From positions 1 to 15,470 of the forward strand of contig CAZFNR010000031.1 of assembly GCA_964520525.1 (NCBI GenBank): a stretch of 15,470 nt of DNA, in the 5' to 3' direction. The stretch is from JAJPXC01 sp964520525 (lineage in GTDB: Bacteria; Bacteroidota; Bacteroidia; Bacteroidales; Muribaculaceae). Position numbers and translations under genes: made by a program. This document shows, in pieces, positions 1-8,400 of the stretch (positions are counted from its first letter, which is position 1; every line of letters begins with the position of its first letter). The notes under the pieces were generated by a model. The model saw only the letters and a list, made by a program, of their open reading frames with translations, was not told the DNA's origin and made no database searches.

Positions 1-155
1 CCTGACCTCGGTGACCATCCCCAACTCGGTGACCTCAATCGGCAACTACGCATTCCGGGGTTGCAGCGGCCTGACCTCGGTGACCATCCCCAACTCGGTG
101 ACCGTAATTGGCGAATATGCATTCGATGGTTGTACCGGTTTGACCTCGGTGACCA
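1..155 (+). repeat. Tandem 69-bp repeats encoding LRR_5 units
   Basis: Three tandem copies of a 69-bp unit (23 codons) start at 1, 70 and 139. The first 34 bases of units 1 and 2 (1-34 and 70-103) are identical; the third copy matches over roughly 141-156 and then diverges. The phase keeps the reading frame. DNA-level identity, not only protein similarity, points to recent duplication or recombination of LRR units. More copies probably lie upstream of the window. Confidence 0.85.
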
Positions 156-1555
156 TAGGGAATATAGAAGTTGATTGCTCTCCTTCGCTGACCATTAAGG
201 AGAAGGCTTTTAATGGTTGCTCGAATATGCGTGCGCTTACACTCGGACATTGCGTGGCATCGGTTGGAAATGAATCATTCACAGGAGTATATAGCCTTTC
301 GAAACTTGAAATAGGTAAAAATTATGGAGGAGTTCCTATTGTGAGTATTGCTACACTTGATACGCTGCGCATATTTTCGCCTGTTTCCGTTCTCTTCAAA
401 TCAGAGGGGCGTCTGAGCGGGGCAACCAAGTTGAAATCGTTGACTTTGGCATTTCCGGGCGTGGGAACGGTGGATAGTTTCGGTAACTTCGGGGAACTGT
501 TCGGGACATCGAGCAGTAGCGGTACGAGAGCCGTGACGCAGTATTTCGAGGATGGGAAGACCAAGACCTACTACATCCCCACATCGCTTGAGGAATTGAC
601 CATCACAGAGGGATGCGGTATGATTCCCTACGGCGGTCTGTCAAACTGCAATATGCTCAAGAAGCTGACGTTGCCGACCACATTGTATATGGTGGGCGAA
701 AAAGCCCTTTATGGCTGTGCGCAACTTGCCGACATCTATTGCCACGGAGCCGACCCGGCAGTAGCTTACGCCAATTCGTTTGACGGTATGCGCTTGACTT
801 CATGCAAGCTGCATGTCCCCTACAACAGCGGCGACATCTACAAAACCGCCGAAGGGTGGAAGCGGTTCTATTACATCCAAGAGGAGGCTCCGATTGCGGT
901 CAACGTCGCCCCCAACATCCTTAACGCCGGGGTTATATACGGCCTTCAGGAGTATCGTCCCGGTCAAACTGCCGAATTGAGGGCGGTGGCTCATTCGGGC
1001 TATACGTTCGACGGATGGTATGAGGGTGGAACATTACTGACCACAGCCGACACCTATACATTCACCGTCATCGGCAACCGCGACCTCTTGGCAGTGTTCT
1101 CACCCGTACTCGGTGGCGGGCCCGTGACAGTCACAACCACCGGCAGCAGCGCGACATTCACATGGCCCGGCGAAGAGGGCGCGTCGTCATATACGGTAAA
1201 CGCTTACGGTGACGCATCGATGACCAACCCGGTGGCATCGCTGACAGTCAACGCCGCCGGCGAGGCAACCGACCGCCGCAACGCCCCGGCAAACCTGACA
1301 GCCACGTTCAAAGACCTTAACCCCGAAACGGAGTACTACTACAGCGTCACGGCAGTGGATGCCGCAGGTGACACATTGTCGCAATATAACGGCACGTTCG
1401 CGACAGGCTCGGCTGGTGTGGAGGAAGTCTCTGCCGCACTCCCCGAAGTGGTTGGCTACTATAACTTGCAGGGAGTTCGCTCCGATGAGCCATGGCCCGG
1501 ACTGAACATCGCAGTCTATAGCGATGGCACTACCCGCAAGATTCTTAGCAGATAA
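2..1555 (+). CDS. BspA-like leucine-rich-repeat surface protein, 5'-truncated by window edge
   Basis: The reading frame is open from base 2, so the true start and any signal peptide lie upstream; the GTG at 11 is an internal valine. Counting from that GTG, residues 1-100 are LRR_5 (BspA/Treponema pallidum type) repeats of about 23 residues with the pattern LTSVTIPNSV..IG..AF.GC. Further, more divergent LRR-like stretches reach about residue 280. Residues about 300-362 resemble an InlB B-repeat-like domain (YTFDGWYEGG, LLAVFSP). Residues about 371-465 look like a fibronectin type III domain (ATFTWPGEEGASSYTV, NPETEYYYSVTAVD). The last about 45 residues contain YYNLQGVRSDEP and end in KILSR, resembling the C-terminal sorting-type tails of Bacteroidetes secreted proteins. 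The family is associated with surface display and adhesion; the ligand cannot be read from sequence. A terminator follows. Confidence 0.85.
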   Translation: MTSVTIPNSVTSIGNYAFRGCSGLTSVTIPNSVTVIGEYAFDGCTGLTSVTIGNIEVDCSPSLTIKEKAFNGCSNMRALTLGHCVASVGNESFTGVYSLSKLEIGKNYGGVPIVSIATLDTLRIFSPVSVLFKSEGRLSGATKLKSLTLAFPGVGTVDSFGNFGELFGTSSSSGTRAVTQYFEDGKTKTYYIPTSLEELTITEGCGMIPYGGLSNCNMLKKLTLPTTLYMVGEKALYGCAQLADIYCHGADPAVAYANSFDGMRLTSCKLHVPYNSGDIYKTAEGWKRFYYIQEEAPIAVNVAPNILNAGVIYGLQEYRPGQTAELRAVAHSGYTFDGWYEGGTLLTTADTYTFTVIGNRDLLAVFSPVLGGGPVTVTTTGSSATFTWPGEEGASSYTVNAYGDASMTNPVASLTVNAAGEATDRRNAPANLTATFKDLNPETEYYYSVTAVDAAGDTLSQYNGTFATGSAGVEEVSAALPEVVGYYNLQGVRSDEPWPGLNIAVYSDGTTRKILSR

Positions 1556-1579
1556 GGTAAACATACGTTATTTTTAGAC

Positions 1580-1617
1580 AGGAGGCGCGCCGGTCACGAC
1601 GCGTCTCCTCGTTTTGT
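1580..1617 (+). terminator. Rho-independent terminator after the LRR protein gene
   Basis: A 10-bp stem (1580-1589 pairing with 1600-1609, one G-T wobble) encloses a 10-base loop and is followed by CGTTTTGTTTA. It lies 25 bases after the stop codon of the LRR gene, and nothing else in the gap explains it. Confidence 0.8.
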
Positions 1618-1705
1618 TTACCCCCGCTTCAGACTGTATAAGTAGAACAGATAACCGTTAATGAGATTTATCGGGCTTTCGGCGATATTTATGCTGATAA
1701 TTTGC

Positions 1706-1713
1706 TAACTTTG
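1706..1713 (+). promoter_or_regulatory. Possible -7 element for the hydrolase/Mur ligase/ddl group
   Basis: TAACTTTG matches the Bacteroidetes -7 consensus TAnnTTTG and lies about 30 bases before the ATG at 1743. No TTG-like -33 element is found at the expected 19-21 base distance, so this is a partial match only. The position between an upstream terminator and the first gene of a new group supports a promoter here. Confidence 0.4.
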
Positions 1714-1742
1714 CCGAAATAAACCAAAGAGCCTGAAAAGGC

Positions 1743-2504
1743 ATGGAAAAAGATATAATAATAAACGATATATCACTACATTACACGGTGACGGGCGAAG
1801 GACCCGACATGATTCTGATGCATGGCTGGGGGTGTCAAGGCTCTACTGTCGCCTCGATTGAGAGGGTAGCGGCTGAGAGTTGCCGCGTTTTCAACATTGA
1901 TTTCCCCGGATTCGGAGCGTCGACAGAACCGTCAGAGGTTTGGGGCGTTGAGGATTACACTTCGATGCTTGAACAATTTGTTCAGAAAACCGGAATTACC
2001 AATCCGATTTTGTTGGGACATTCGTTTGGCGGACGGGTAGGCATTCTCTATGCTTCGCGCAATAAAGTCTCAAAACTTGTTCTTGTAGACGCTGCCGGTG
2101 TGAAACCGCGCCGTTCAATCAAATATTACTACAAAGTCTATTCCTATAAACTCGGATGCCGACTGTTGAACGCATTTTTAGGAAAAGAAAAAGCCCAAAA
2201 ACGCATTGATAGCCTGAGAGCGAAGCGAGGCTCAAGCGATTACAACAACGCCTCGACAATGATGAAACGCATACTTAGCAAGGTGGTCAACGAGGATTTG
2301 AAAAATGTGATGCCACTTATCAAAGCCCCCACGCTCTTGATTTGGGGCGAAAATGACACGGCGACACCCATCAGAGATGCAAAAATCATGGAAAAACTAA
2401 TCCCCGGAGCCGGTTTGGTATCATTCCCGGGATGCGGACATTACAGCTTTCTCGACAACCCAATTCAATTTGCAGCCGTGCTGCGAAGCTTTCTAAAAAG
2501 TTAA
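1743..2504 (+). CDS. Alpha/beta hydrolase fold protein
   Basis: This 253-residue cytoplasmic protein has no signal peptide. It shows the standard alpha/beta hydrolase landmarks: HGWG at 27-30 for the oxyanion hole, the nucleophile elbow GHSFGG at 92-97 with Ser94, an acid in WGEND (Asp205) and a late histidine in GCGH (His233). The catalytic triad therefore looks intact. A lid of about residues 120-190 is rich in Lys, Arg and Tyr. The substrate is unknown; the fold covers esterases, peptidases and C-C hydrolases. It sits 6 bases before the MurF-like gene and is followed by ddl, so it is probably co-transcribed with them and may act in cell-wall precursor or fragment metabolism, which is inference from context. 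The chosen ATG follows the putative promoter and gives a family-typical length. Confidence 0.88.
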   Translation: MEKDIIINDISLHYTVTGEGPDMILMHGWGCQGSTVASIERVAAESCRVFNIDFPGFGASTEPSEVWGVEDYTSMLEQFVQKTGITNPILLGHSFGGRVGILYASRNKVSKLVLVDAAGVKPRRSIKYYYKVYSYKLGCRLLNAFLGKEKAQKRIDSLRAKRGSSDYNNASTMMKRILSKVVNEDLKNVMPLIKAPTLLIWGENDTATPIRDAKIMEKLIPGAGLVSFPGCGHYSFLDNPIQFAAVLRSFLKS

Positions 2505-2510
2505 TTTAAA

Positions 2511-4094
2511 ATGAATCCTGAAATTCTGACTTATTTTTCGATACTGCTGATTCTCGTGGCCGCCATTGATTTAGGCTTGGTGTGTCGCCGCGAGCTGATG
2601 ATGTTCCAGCAAAATTCCTATCGTGTCGACCGATACATCAGATGGTTTAAAATGGCGGGTGAGAGCACCTCGTTTGGACGCCTTGGCTCATTAATCGCAT
2701 TACTGTTCCTCTTGGTCCGTAATATCCCATACTCTGTGGGCGCAGGCGTAGCCGTCATAATCCTCGGACTTCAAGCCGTCAATCTTTTTAGAGCTAAATA
2801 TAAGAAACCATTAGTGTTTACACACCGCGCGACACGCATCTATGTGACCATGGCTATTTTAGCTATTTGCGCCGTGTCACTTGTCGGGGTGTTTTCGTCG
2901 CTTGCCTGGGCATCGGTCGCAACAGTCGTCTGCGTGGTGTTGTCACCGGCATTGCTTCTCCTCGCCAACCTCATATTGGCACCAATTGAAAAAAGCATCA
3001 ATCGCAGGTTTTACAACGAAGCATACAAGATGTTGCGTTCAATGACCGATTTAAAAATCATCGGCGTGACCGGCAGTTATGGCAAAACAAGCACTAAACA
3101 CTATCTTAACCGCATACTTAGCGAAAAATACGATGTGCTGATGACACCCGGGAGTTTCAATACCACTTTGGGTGTTATAAGGACTATCAGGGAAAACCTG
3201 AAACCTTATAACGAAGTGTTTATTGTGGAAATGGGAGCTAAGCAAAAGGGCGACATCAAAGAAATATGCGATTTGGTTCATCCCGAAATCGGAATTATAA
3301 CAGCTGTCGGTGAGCAGCATTTGGAGTCGTTTAAGACGATAGAAAATGTGCAAAGCACCAAATTTGAACTTATCGATTCTCTGCCATCAGACGGCCTTGC
3401 TGTCGTAAACAACGACTTTGAATATGGAGCCAACCGCAAAGTAGACAACGTCCAATGCCGTCGATACGCGGTCAGGTCCACCGAACGCGCCGACTTCATC
3501 GCAACCGACATAAGATACACTCCATCCGGCACCACTTTTACAATCAAGGGCGAGGGGCGCGAGTTGACGCTGTCGACCCGTCTGGTCGGCGAATGCAACA
3601 TCTCCAATCTCATTGCGGCGGTCATTGTGGCGCTTCATCTCGGTGTCCCAGAGGAAAAGATACAATATGCAGTGCAAAAAATCGAACAGGTTGAACATCG
3701 CCTCAGTCTAAAACGCACTCCTGGCGGCATCACTATAATCGACGACGCATTTAATTCCAATCCAACGGGTTCGCGAATGGCAATGGAAGTCCTCGGCTCG
3801 ATGGTTGGCGGAAAACGTATAGTCATCACCCCCGGGATGATTGAATTGGGAGAAAAACAGTATGAATACAACCGCGTTCTTGGCGAAAACATCGCGGCCA
3901 ACGCCGATGTGGCGATAGTAGTCGGCGGATATAACCGTGACGCATTGCTGGCCGGCATAGAAAAGGGCGGCATGGAAAAATCGGACGTTCACGTCGTCGC
4001 GTCTTTCAAAGAAGCGCAAAAGCTGTTGGCAATGATTGTAAAAGCGGGAGATTTCGTGCTGTATGAGAATGACCTGCCCGACACATTCAAATAA
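2511..4094 (+). CDS. Membrane-anchored MurF-like Mur ligase
   Basis: This 527-residue protein has an N-terminal membrane domain and a C-terminal ATP-dependent Mur ligase. Hydrophobic segments fall at about 7-24, 60-70, 73-92, 108-128 and 134-157. The ligase part has the Mur P-loop GVTGSYGKTSTK (185-196), MGAKQKGDI (241-249), AVGEQHLESF (265-274, the MurF-like HLE motif), a lysine at 284 in the usual carbamylated-lysine context, EHRLSL (395-400), DDAFNSNPTGS (411-421) and the terminal ENDLPDTF. The family ligates an amino acid or dipeptide such as D-Ala-D-Ala to a UDP-muramyl or related acceptor. Canonical MurF is soluble and about 430-460 residues, so the membrane domain marks a distinct subfamily. 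The next gene makes D-Ala-D-Ala, the usual MurF substrate. Whether this is the cell's only MurF cannot be told from the window. Confidence 0.88.
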   Translation: MNPEILTYFSILLILVAAIDLGLVCRRELMMFQQNSYRVDRYIRWFKMAGESTSFGRLGSLIALLFLLVRNIPYSVGAGVAVIILGLQAVNLFRAKYKKPLVFTHRATRIYVTMAILAICAVSLVGVFSSLAWASVATVVCVVLSPALLLLANLILAPIEKSINRRFYNEAYKMLRSMTDLKIIGVTGSYGKTSTKHYLNRILSEKYDVLMTPGSFNTTLGVIRTIRENLKPYNEVFIVEMGAKQKGDIKEICDLVHPEIGIITAVGEQHLESFKTIENVQSTKFELIDSLPSDGLAVVNNDFEYGANRKVDNVQCRRYAVRSTERADFIATDIRYTPSGTTFTIKGEGRELTLSTRLVGECNISNLIAAVIVALHLGVPEEKIQYAVQKIEQVEHRLSLKRTPGGITIIDDAFNSNPTGSRMAMEVLGSMVGGKRIVITPGMIELGEKQYEYNRVLGENIAANADVAIVVGGYNRDALLAGIEKGGMEKSDVHVVASFKEAQKLLAMIVKAGDFVLYENDLPDTFK

Positions 4095-4144
4095 ATCAGA
4101 TGCTCATTTCAAGAAAGTAAACATATTCATTTTATAAATTAGAA

Positions 4145-5320
4145 ATGAAAACCAACATAGGCGTATTTTTTGGTGGCCGCTCCACCGAGCATGAAATTTC
4201 AGTTATATCAGCCTCACAAGCGATGAGTGCGATAAACCGTGACCGTTATGACGTGACTCCGATATATATTTCAAAGAAAGGGAAATGGTACACAGGAAAC
4301 GCCCTTCTTGAAATAGCAAACTACAAAGACATTCCCGCTTTGTTGAAAAAATGCGAGGAGGTCTACATGGAGCCGGTATATGATGATTATAATCTCTATC
4401 GCTGCAAGAAATCAATGTTCGGGAGCAATATCGTCACCAAACTCGATGTTGTGATACCGGTTCTTCATGGCAGCAACGGCGAGGATGGCATTTTTGAAGG
4501 CGTACTGGAATCAATCGGCATACCATTTGCAGGATGCAACACATTGTCATCGGCCAACGGAATGGATAAAATCACGATGAAGATGATTCTTCAAGCCTGC
4601 GACATCCCGGTAGTAGACTATGTCTGGTTTACCGACAAAGAGTGGTTTAGCCGCCGCGAACAGCTTGTCGATAGAATCGAGAGTAAAATAGGGTACCCGG
4701 TAATCGTGAAACCGGCAAATCTTGGCTCAAGTGTAGGCATAGGCCGCGCGACCAACCGCACCGAACTGATTGATAAAGTCGACGAAGCCGAAAAATATTC
4801 CACACGAATCATCGTGGAGGATATGGTTGAAGACCTTCAAGAAATAAACTGCTCGGTTTTGGGCGATTGCGATGATTTTCAGACATCTGTGCTTGAGGAA
4901 CCAATCAAAAGCGGCGAAATACTCTCATATGAAGACAAATATATGGGCGGAACCAAGGGCGCAAAGGGAATGCAAGCCTCGCAGAAACGTATCCCGGCCG
5001 AGCTTCCCGAATCAGAGACCAAACGCATACAGCACCTTGCCGGCGAGACATTCAGAGTGCTGTCATGTCACGGTGTGAGCCGCGTCGATGTAATCGTCGA
5101 CCGCAAGACCCGCAATATATATGTAAACGAGATAAACACCATCCCCGGTTCATTGTCATTTTATCTCTGGGAAGCAACCGGCCTGCCGTTCCAAAAACTT
5201 ATGGATAGATTAGTGGCTCTCGCAATAAAACGCAAACGCGAAAGCGCGATGAAAACAGTCAGCTATGACCAAAACATATTCTCCATGGGCCGAGGAGTAA
5301 AAGGCGGCCTTAAAAAATAG
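4145..5320 (+). CDS. ddl: D-alanine--D-alanine ligase
   Basis: This 391-residue cytoplasmic ATP-grasp ligase joins two D-alanines for peptidoglycan precursors. The N-terminal GGRSTEHEIS (10-19) holds the glutamate that binds the first D-Ala. HGSNGEDG (108-115), KPANLGSSVGIG (189-200) and NEINTIPGS (328-336) are the remaining family signatures, the last providing Mg-binding residues. EDKY (263-266) keeps the Lys-Tyr pair equivalent to K215-Y216 of E. coli DdlB. That tyrosine favours D-Ala-D-Ala over D-Ala-D-Lac, so this is not a vancomycin-resistance type ligase. The protein is somewhat longer than E. coli DdlB (about 306), with extra length in the N-terminal domain and a basic tail of about 30 residues. 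It starts 50 bases after the MurF-like gene, with no clear promoter in the gap. Confidence 0.93.
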   Translation: MKTNIGVFFGGRSTEHEISVISASQAMSAINRDRYDVTPIYISKKGKWYTGNALLEIANYKDIPALLKKCEEVYMEPVYDDYNLYRCKKSMFGSNIVTKLDVVIPVLHGSNGEDGIFEGVLESIGIPFAGCNTLSSANGMDKITMKMILQACDIPVVDYVWFTDKEWFSRREQLVDRIESKIGYPVIVKPANLGSSVGIGRATNRTELIDKVDEAEKYSTRIIVEDMVEDLQEINCSVLGDCDDFQTSVLEEPIKSGEILSYEDKYMGGTKGAKGMQASQKRIPAELPESETKRIQHLAGETFRVLSCHGVSRVDVIVDRKTRNIYVNEINTIPGSLSFYLWEATGLPFQKLMDRLVALAIKRKRESAMKTVSYDQNIFSMGRGVKGGLKK

Positions 5321-5346
5321 GTTTCGGCTTGTTAATAGTCGGCAAA

Positions 5347-5377
5347 TTCCTCATTAACTTTTTTATTTGTATCTTTG
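5347..5377 (+). promoter_or_regulatory. Promoter of the ileS operon
   Basis: TATCTTTG (5370-5377) is an exact match to the Bacteroidetes -7 consensus TAnnTTTG. TTC at 5347-5349 sits 20 bases upstream where the -33 TTG is expected. The ileS ATG follows 43 bases after the -7 element, and the preceding ddl gene ends at 5320. Confidence 0.7.
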
Positions 5378-5420
5378 CAAAAATTTTTAAGAAACTATAA
5401 TTTCCAAACGTTTTCTAACG

Positions 5421-8400
5421 ATGAAGAAGTTTAACGAATATAATCGCTTTAATCTGTCAGAGATAAACAAAGAGATGCTCTCTAAATGGAATGAGAGCAA
5501 TCTTTTTGAAGAATCGCTCAAACTGCGTGAGGGGCATCCTGAGTTTGTGTTTTACGAGGGTCCGCCTTCGGCAAACGGTATGCCCGGAATCCATCATGTC
5601 ATGGCGCGCACGATTAAAGATATATTCTGCCGTTACAAGACCATGAAGGGTTACCACGTCAGCCGAAAAGCCGGATGGGACACTCACGGCCTGCCGGTTG
5701 AGCTTGGCGTCGAGAAGGCTTTGGGTATCACAAAAGAGGATATCGGGCATAAAATATCGGTTGACGATTATAATGCGTCGTGCCGCCGCGAAGTGATGAA
5801 ATACACTCGCGAATGGGAAACCCTGACCAAACAGATGGGATATTGGGTCGACACCCAGAACCCCTATATCACATACGACAACCGATATATCGAAAGTGTG
5901 TGGTGGTTGTTATCTCAACTCTATAAAAAAGGTTTCCTTTACAAAGGCTATACCATACAGCCCTATTCACCTGCCGCCGGTACAGGTCTCAGTACCCACG
6001 AATTGAACCAACCCGGCTGCTATAGAGATGTCAAAGATACAACCTGTATAGCCGAATTTCTCGCTACCGACCCGATTGACTCAATGAAAGGGTGGGGCGA
6101 TGCGTTTTTCCTCGCATGGACAACAACACCATGGACGCTTCCATCGAACACGGCTCTCGCTGTAGGCCCAAGCATAACGTACAACATTGTGCGCACTTAC
6201 AATCCATATAGCGGTTCGCCGGTCACGGTAGTAGTGGCCAATGAACTGATGGGCGCTATCTTCAACCCCAAAGCAGCCGAGTTGTCGCTTGACGATTACA
6301 CTAAAGGCGATAAACTCATCCCGTATAAGGTGATGGAACAAGTGCAAGGGGAGCAACTCGTCGGGTTACACTACGAGCAACTGATGCCGTGGATTAATCC
6401 CGGGGAGGGAGCGTTCCGCGTAATCCCAGGTGATTATGTCAGCACTGAAGATGGTACGGGTATCGTACATATCGCAGGCACTTTCGGTGCCGATGATCTC
6501 CGTGTGTCTCGTCAGAGTGGTATTCCCCCGCTTCATCTCACCGATAAGGATGGTAATATCAGACCAATGGTCGACATGACCGGCCGATTCTACCTAATCG
6601 AAGACCTCGATTCCAAGTTTGTCGATGAAATGGTGAATGTGGAAGCCTATAAGCCATGGGCAGGTAAATATGTTAAAAACGCATTCAATCCGTCGGCTAA
6701 TGAGAGTACCGAAACGCTTGATGTCGAAATCTGTATGTATTTAAAGCAACGCGACAGGGTATTCAAGATTGAAAAGCATATCCACAGTTACCCCCATTGC
6801 TGGCGTACGGATAAACCCGTTCTCTATTACCCGCTTGATAGTTGGTTTGTAAAGACTACCGCTGTGCGCGAGAGATTAATGGAACTTAACGAAACCATCA
6901 AATGGAAACCCCAATCGACCGGTTCGGGACGCTTTGGCAAGTGGCTTGAAAATCTTCAGGATTGGAATCTGTCGCGAAGCAGGTATTGGGGAACCCCTCT
7001 GCCCGTTTGGCGCACAGAAGACGGGACAGAGGAAATCTGCATTGACAGCGTAGAGTCGCTATACAATGAAATCGAAAAAGCTGTTGACGGTGGGTTGATG
7101 GATAAGAATCCATATAAAGAACGTGGTTTTATCCCTGGTAATTTCGATAAAGAGAATTACGAGAAGATTGACCTTCACCGCCCTTACGTCGACGACATCA
7201 TACTTATGTCGCCCACCGGTAAACCTATGCGCCGTGAGCTTGACCTTATCGATGTGTGGTTCGATTCAGGCTCAATGCCCTATGCCCAGTTGCACTACCC
7301 ATTTGAAAACAAGGACGCTGTCGATTCTCGTAAACTTTATCCTGCCGACTTCATTGCCGAGGGCGTCGACCAGACCCGCGGATGGTTTTTCACCTTGCAC
7401 GCTATCGCCGGTATGGTGTTTGACTCAGTCGCCTATAAAGCTGTGGTTTCAAACGGCCTCGTGCTTGACAAAGACGGCAATAAGATGTCGAAACGTCTTG
7501 GTAACGCAGTCAACCCGTTTGAGACTATCGAGGAATTTGGCTCAGACCCATTGCGCTGGTATATGATTGCTAACAGTTCGCCATGGGACAACCTTAAATT
7601 CGATAAAGCAGGGGTTACTGAAACAGCCCGCAAATTATTTGCGACTCTCTATAACACATATTCGTTCTTCGCCCTGTATGCCAACGTTGATAGCTTCTCG
7701 CCTGAGACTCCGGCTGTGCCACTCGAACGCCGTCCGGAAATCGACCGTTGGATTATCTCATTACTCAACACGTTGATTAAGGAGGTGGATGAGGATTTGG
7801 CTGACTATGAGCCTACAAAAGCCGCCAGAGCAATAAATGATTTTGTCAATGACAATCTCAGCAATTGGTATGTGCGCTTGAACCGCAAACGTTTTTGGGG
7901 TGGGGAAATGACAGAAGATAAGCTGTCGGCTTATCAGACGCTTTATTCCTGCCTGAAAACTATAGCGATGCTGATTGCTCCAATCTCGCCATTCTATGCC
8001 GATAAACTCTATCGAGACCTCAATCAGGACGGCGATAAATCCGTTCATATCGTTTCGTTCCCCGTTGCCGATGAAAGTGTGATAGACCATTCGCTTGAGG
8101 AGCGAATGCATCTCGCCCAGGAAATAACTTCGATGGTGTTGTCATTGCGCCGCAAAGTGAACATAAAAGTGCGTCAGCCGCTTTCCACATTGATGATTCC
8201 AGTTGTCTCGCAACGTCAGAAAGATGCAATTTCGTCAATGAGTAATCTTATACTCAGCGAAGTTAACGTTAAGGAAATTAAGTTTGTTGACAATGATGGT
8301 GGAATGCTCGTCAAGCGCATCAAGCCTGATTTCAAAAAGCTCGGTCCTAAATTCGGAAAATCAATGAAAGCGGTGGCTAAAGCTCTTGAAAGCGCAAGTC

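Noticed and set aside
1..155. CRISPR-like direct repeats
   Set aside because: The 69-bp units are contiguous, keep one reading frame and encode LRR_5 protein repeats; there are no spacers.
1187..1564. 125-codon minus-strand ORF opposite the LRR gene C-terminus
   Set aside because: It is antisense to FN3-like and tail coding sequence with strong protein-level support, and it crosses no promoter-like site.
3278..4019. Several minus-strand ORFs inside the MurF-like gene
   Set aside because: They mirror the coding strand of a clear Mur ligase, overlap one another and show no motifs.
4145..5320. Vancomycin-resistance (D-Ala-D-Lac) ligase cluster
   Set aside because: The ligase keeps the Lys-Tyr pair typical of D-Ala-D-Ala ligases, and no VanH-, VanX- or VanS/R-like genes are nearby.
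5378..5420. T-box leader of ileS
   Set aside because: Only about 40 bases separate the -7 element from the ATG, too short for a T-box, and no specifier or antiterminator structure is seen.
7123..7566. 147-codon + strand ORF inside ileS
   Set aside because: It is in another frame of the well-supported IleRS gene, and its translation is a low-information shadow with no recognisable domain.
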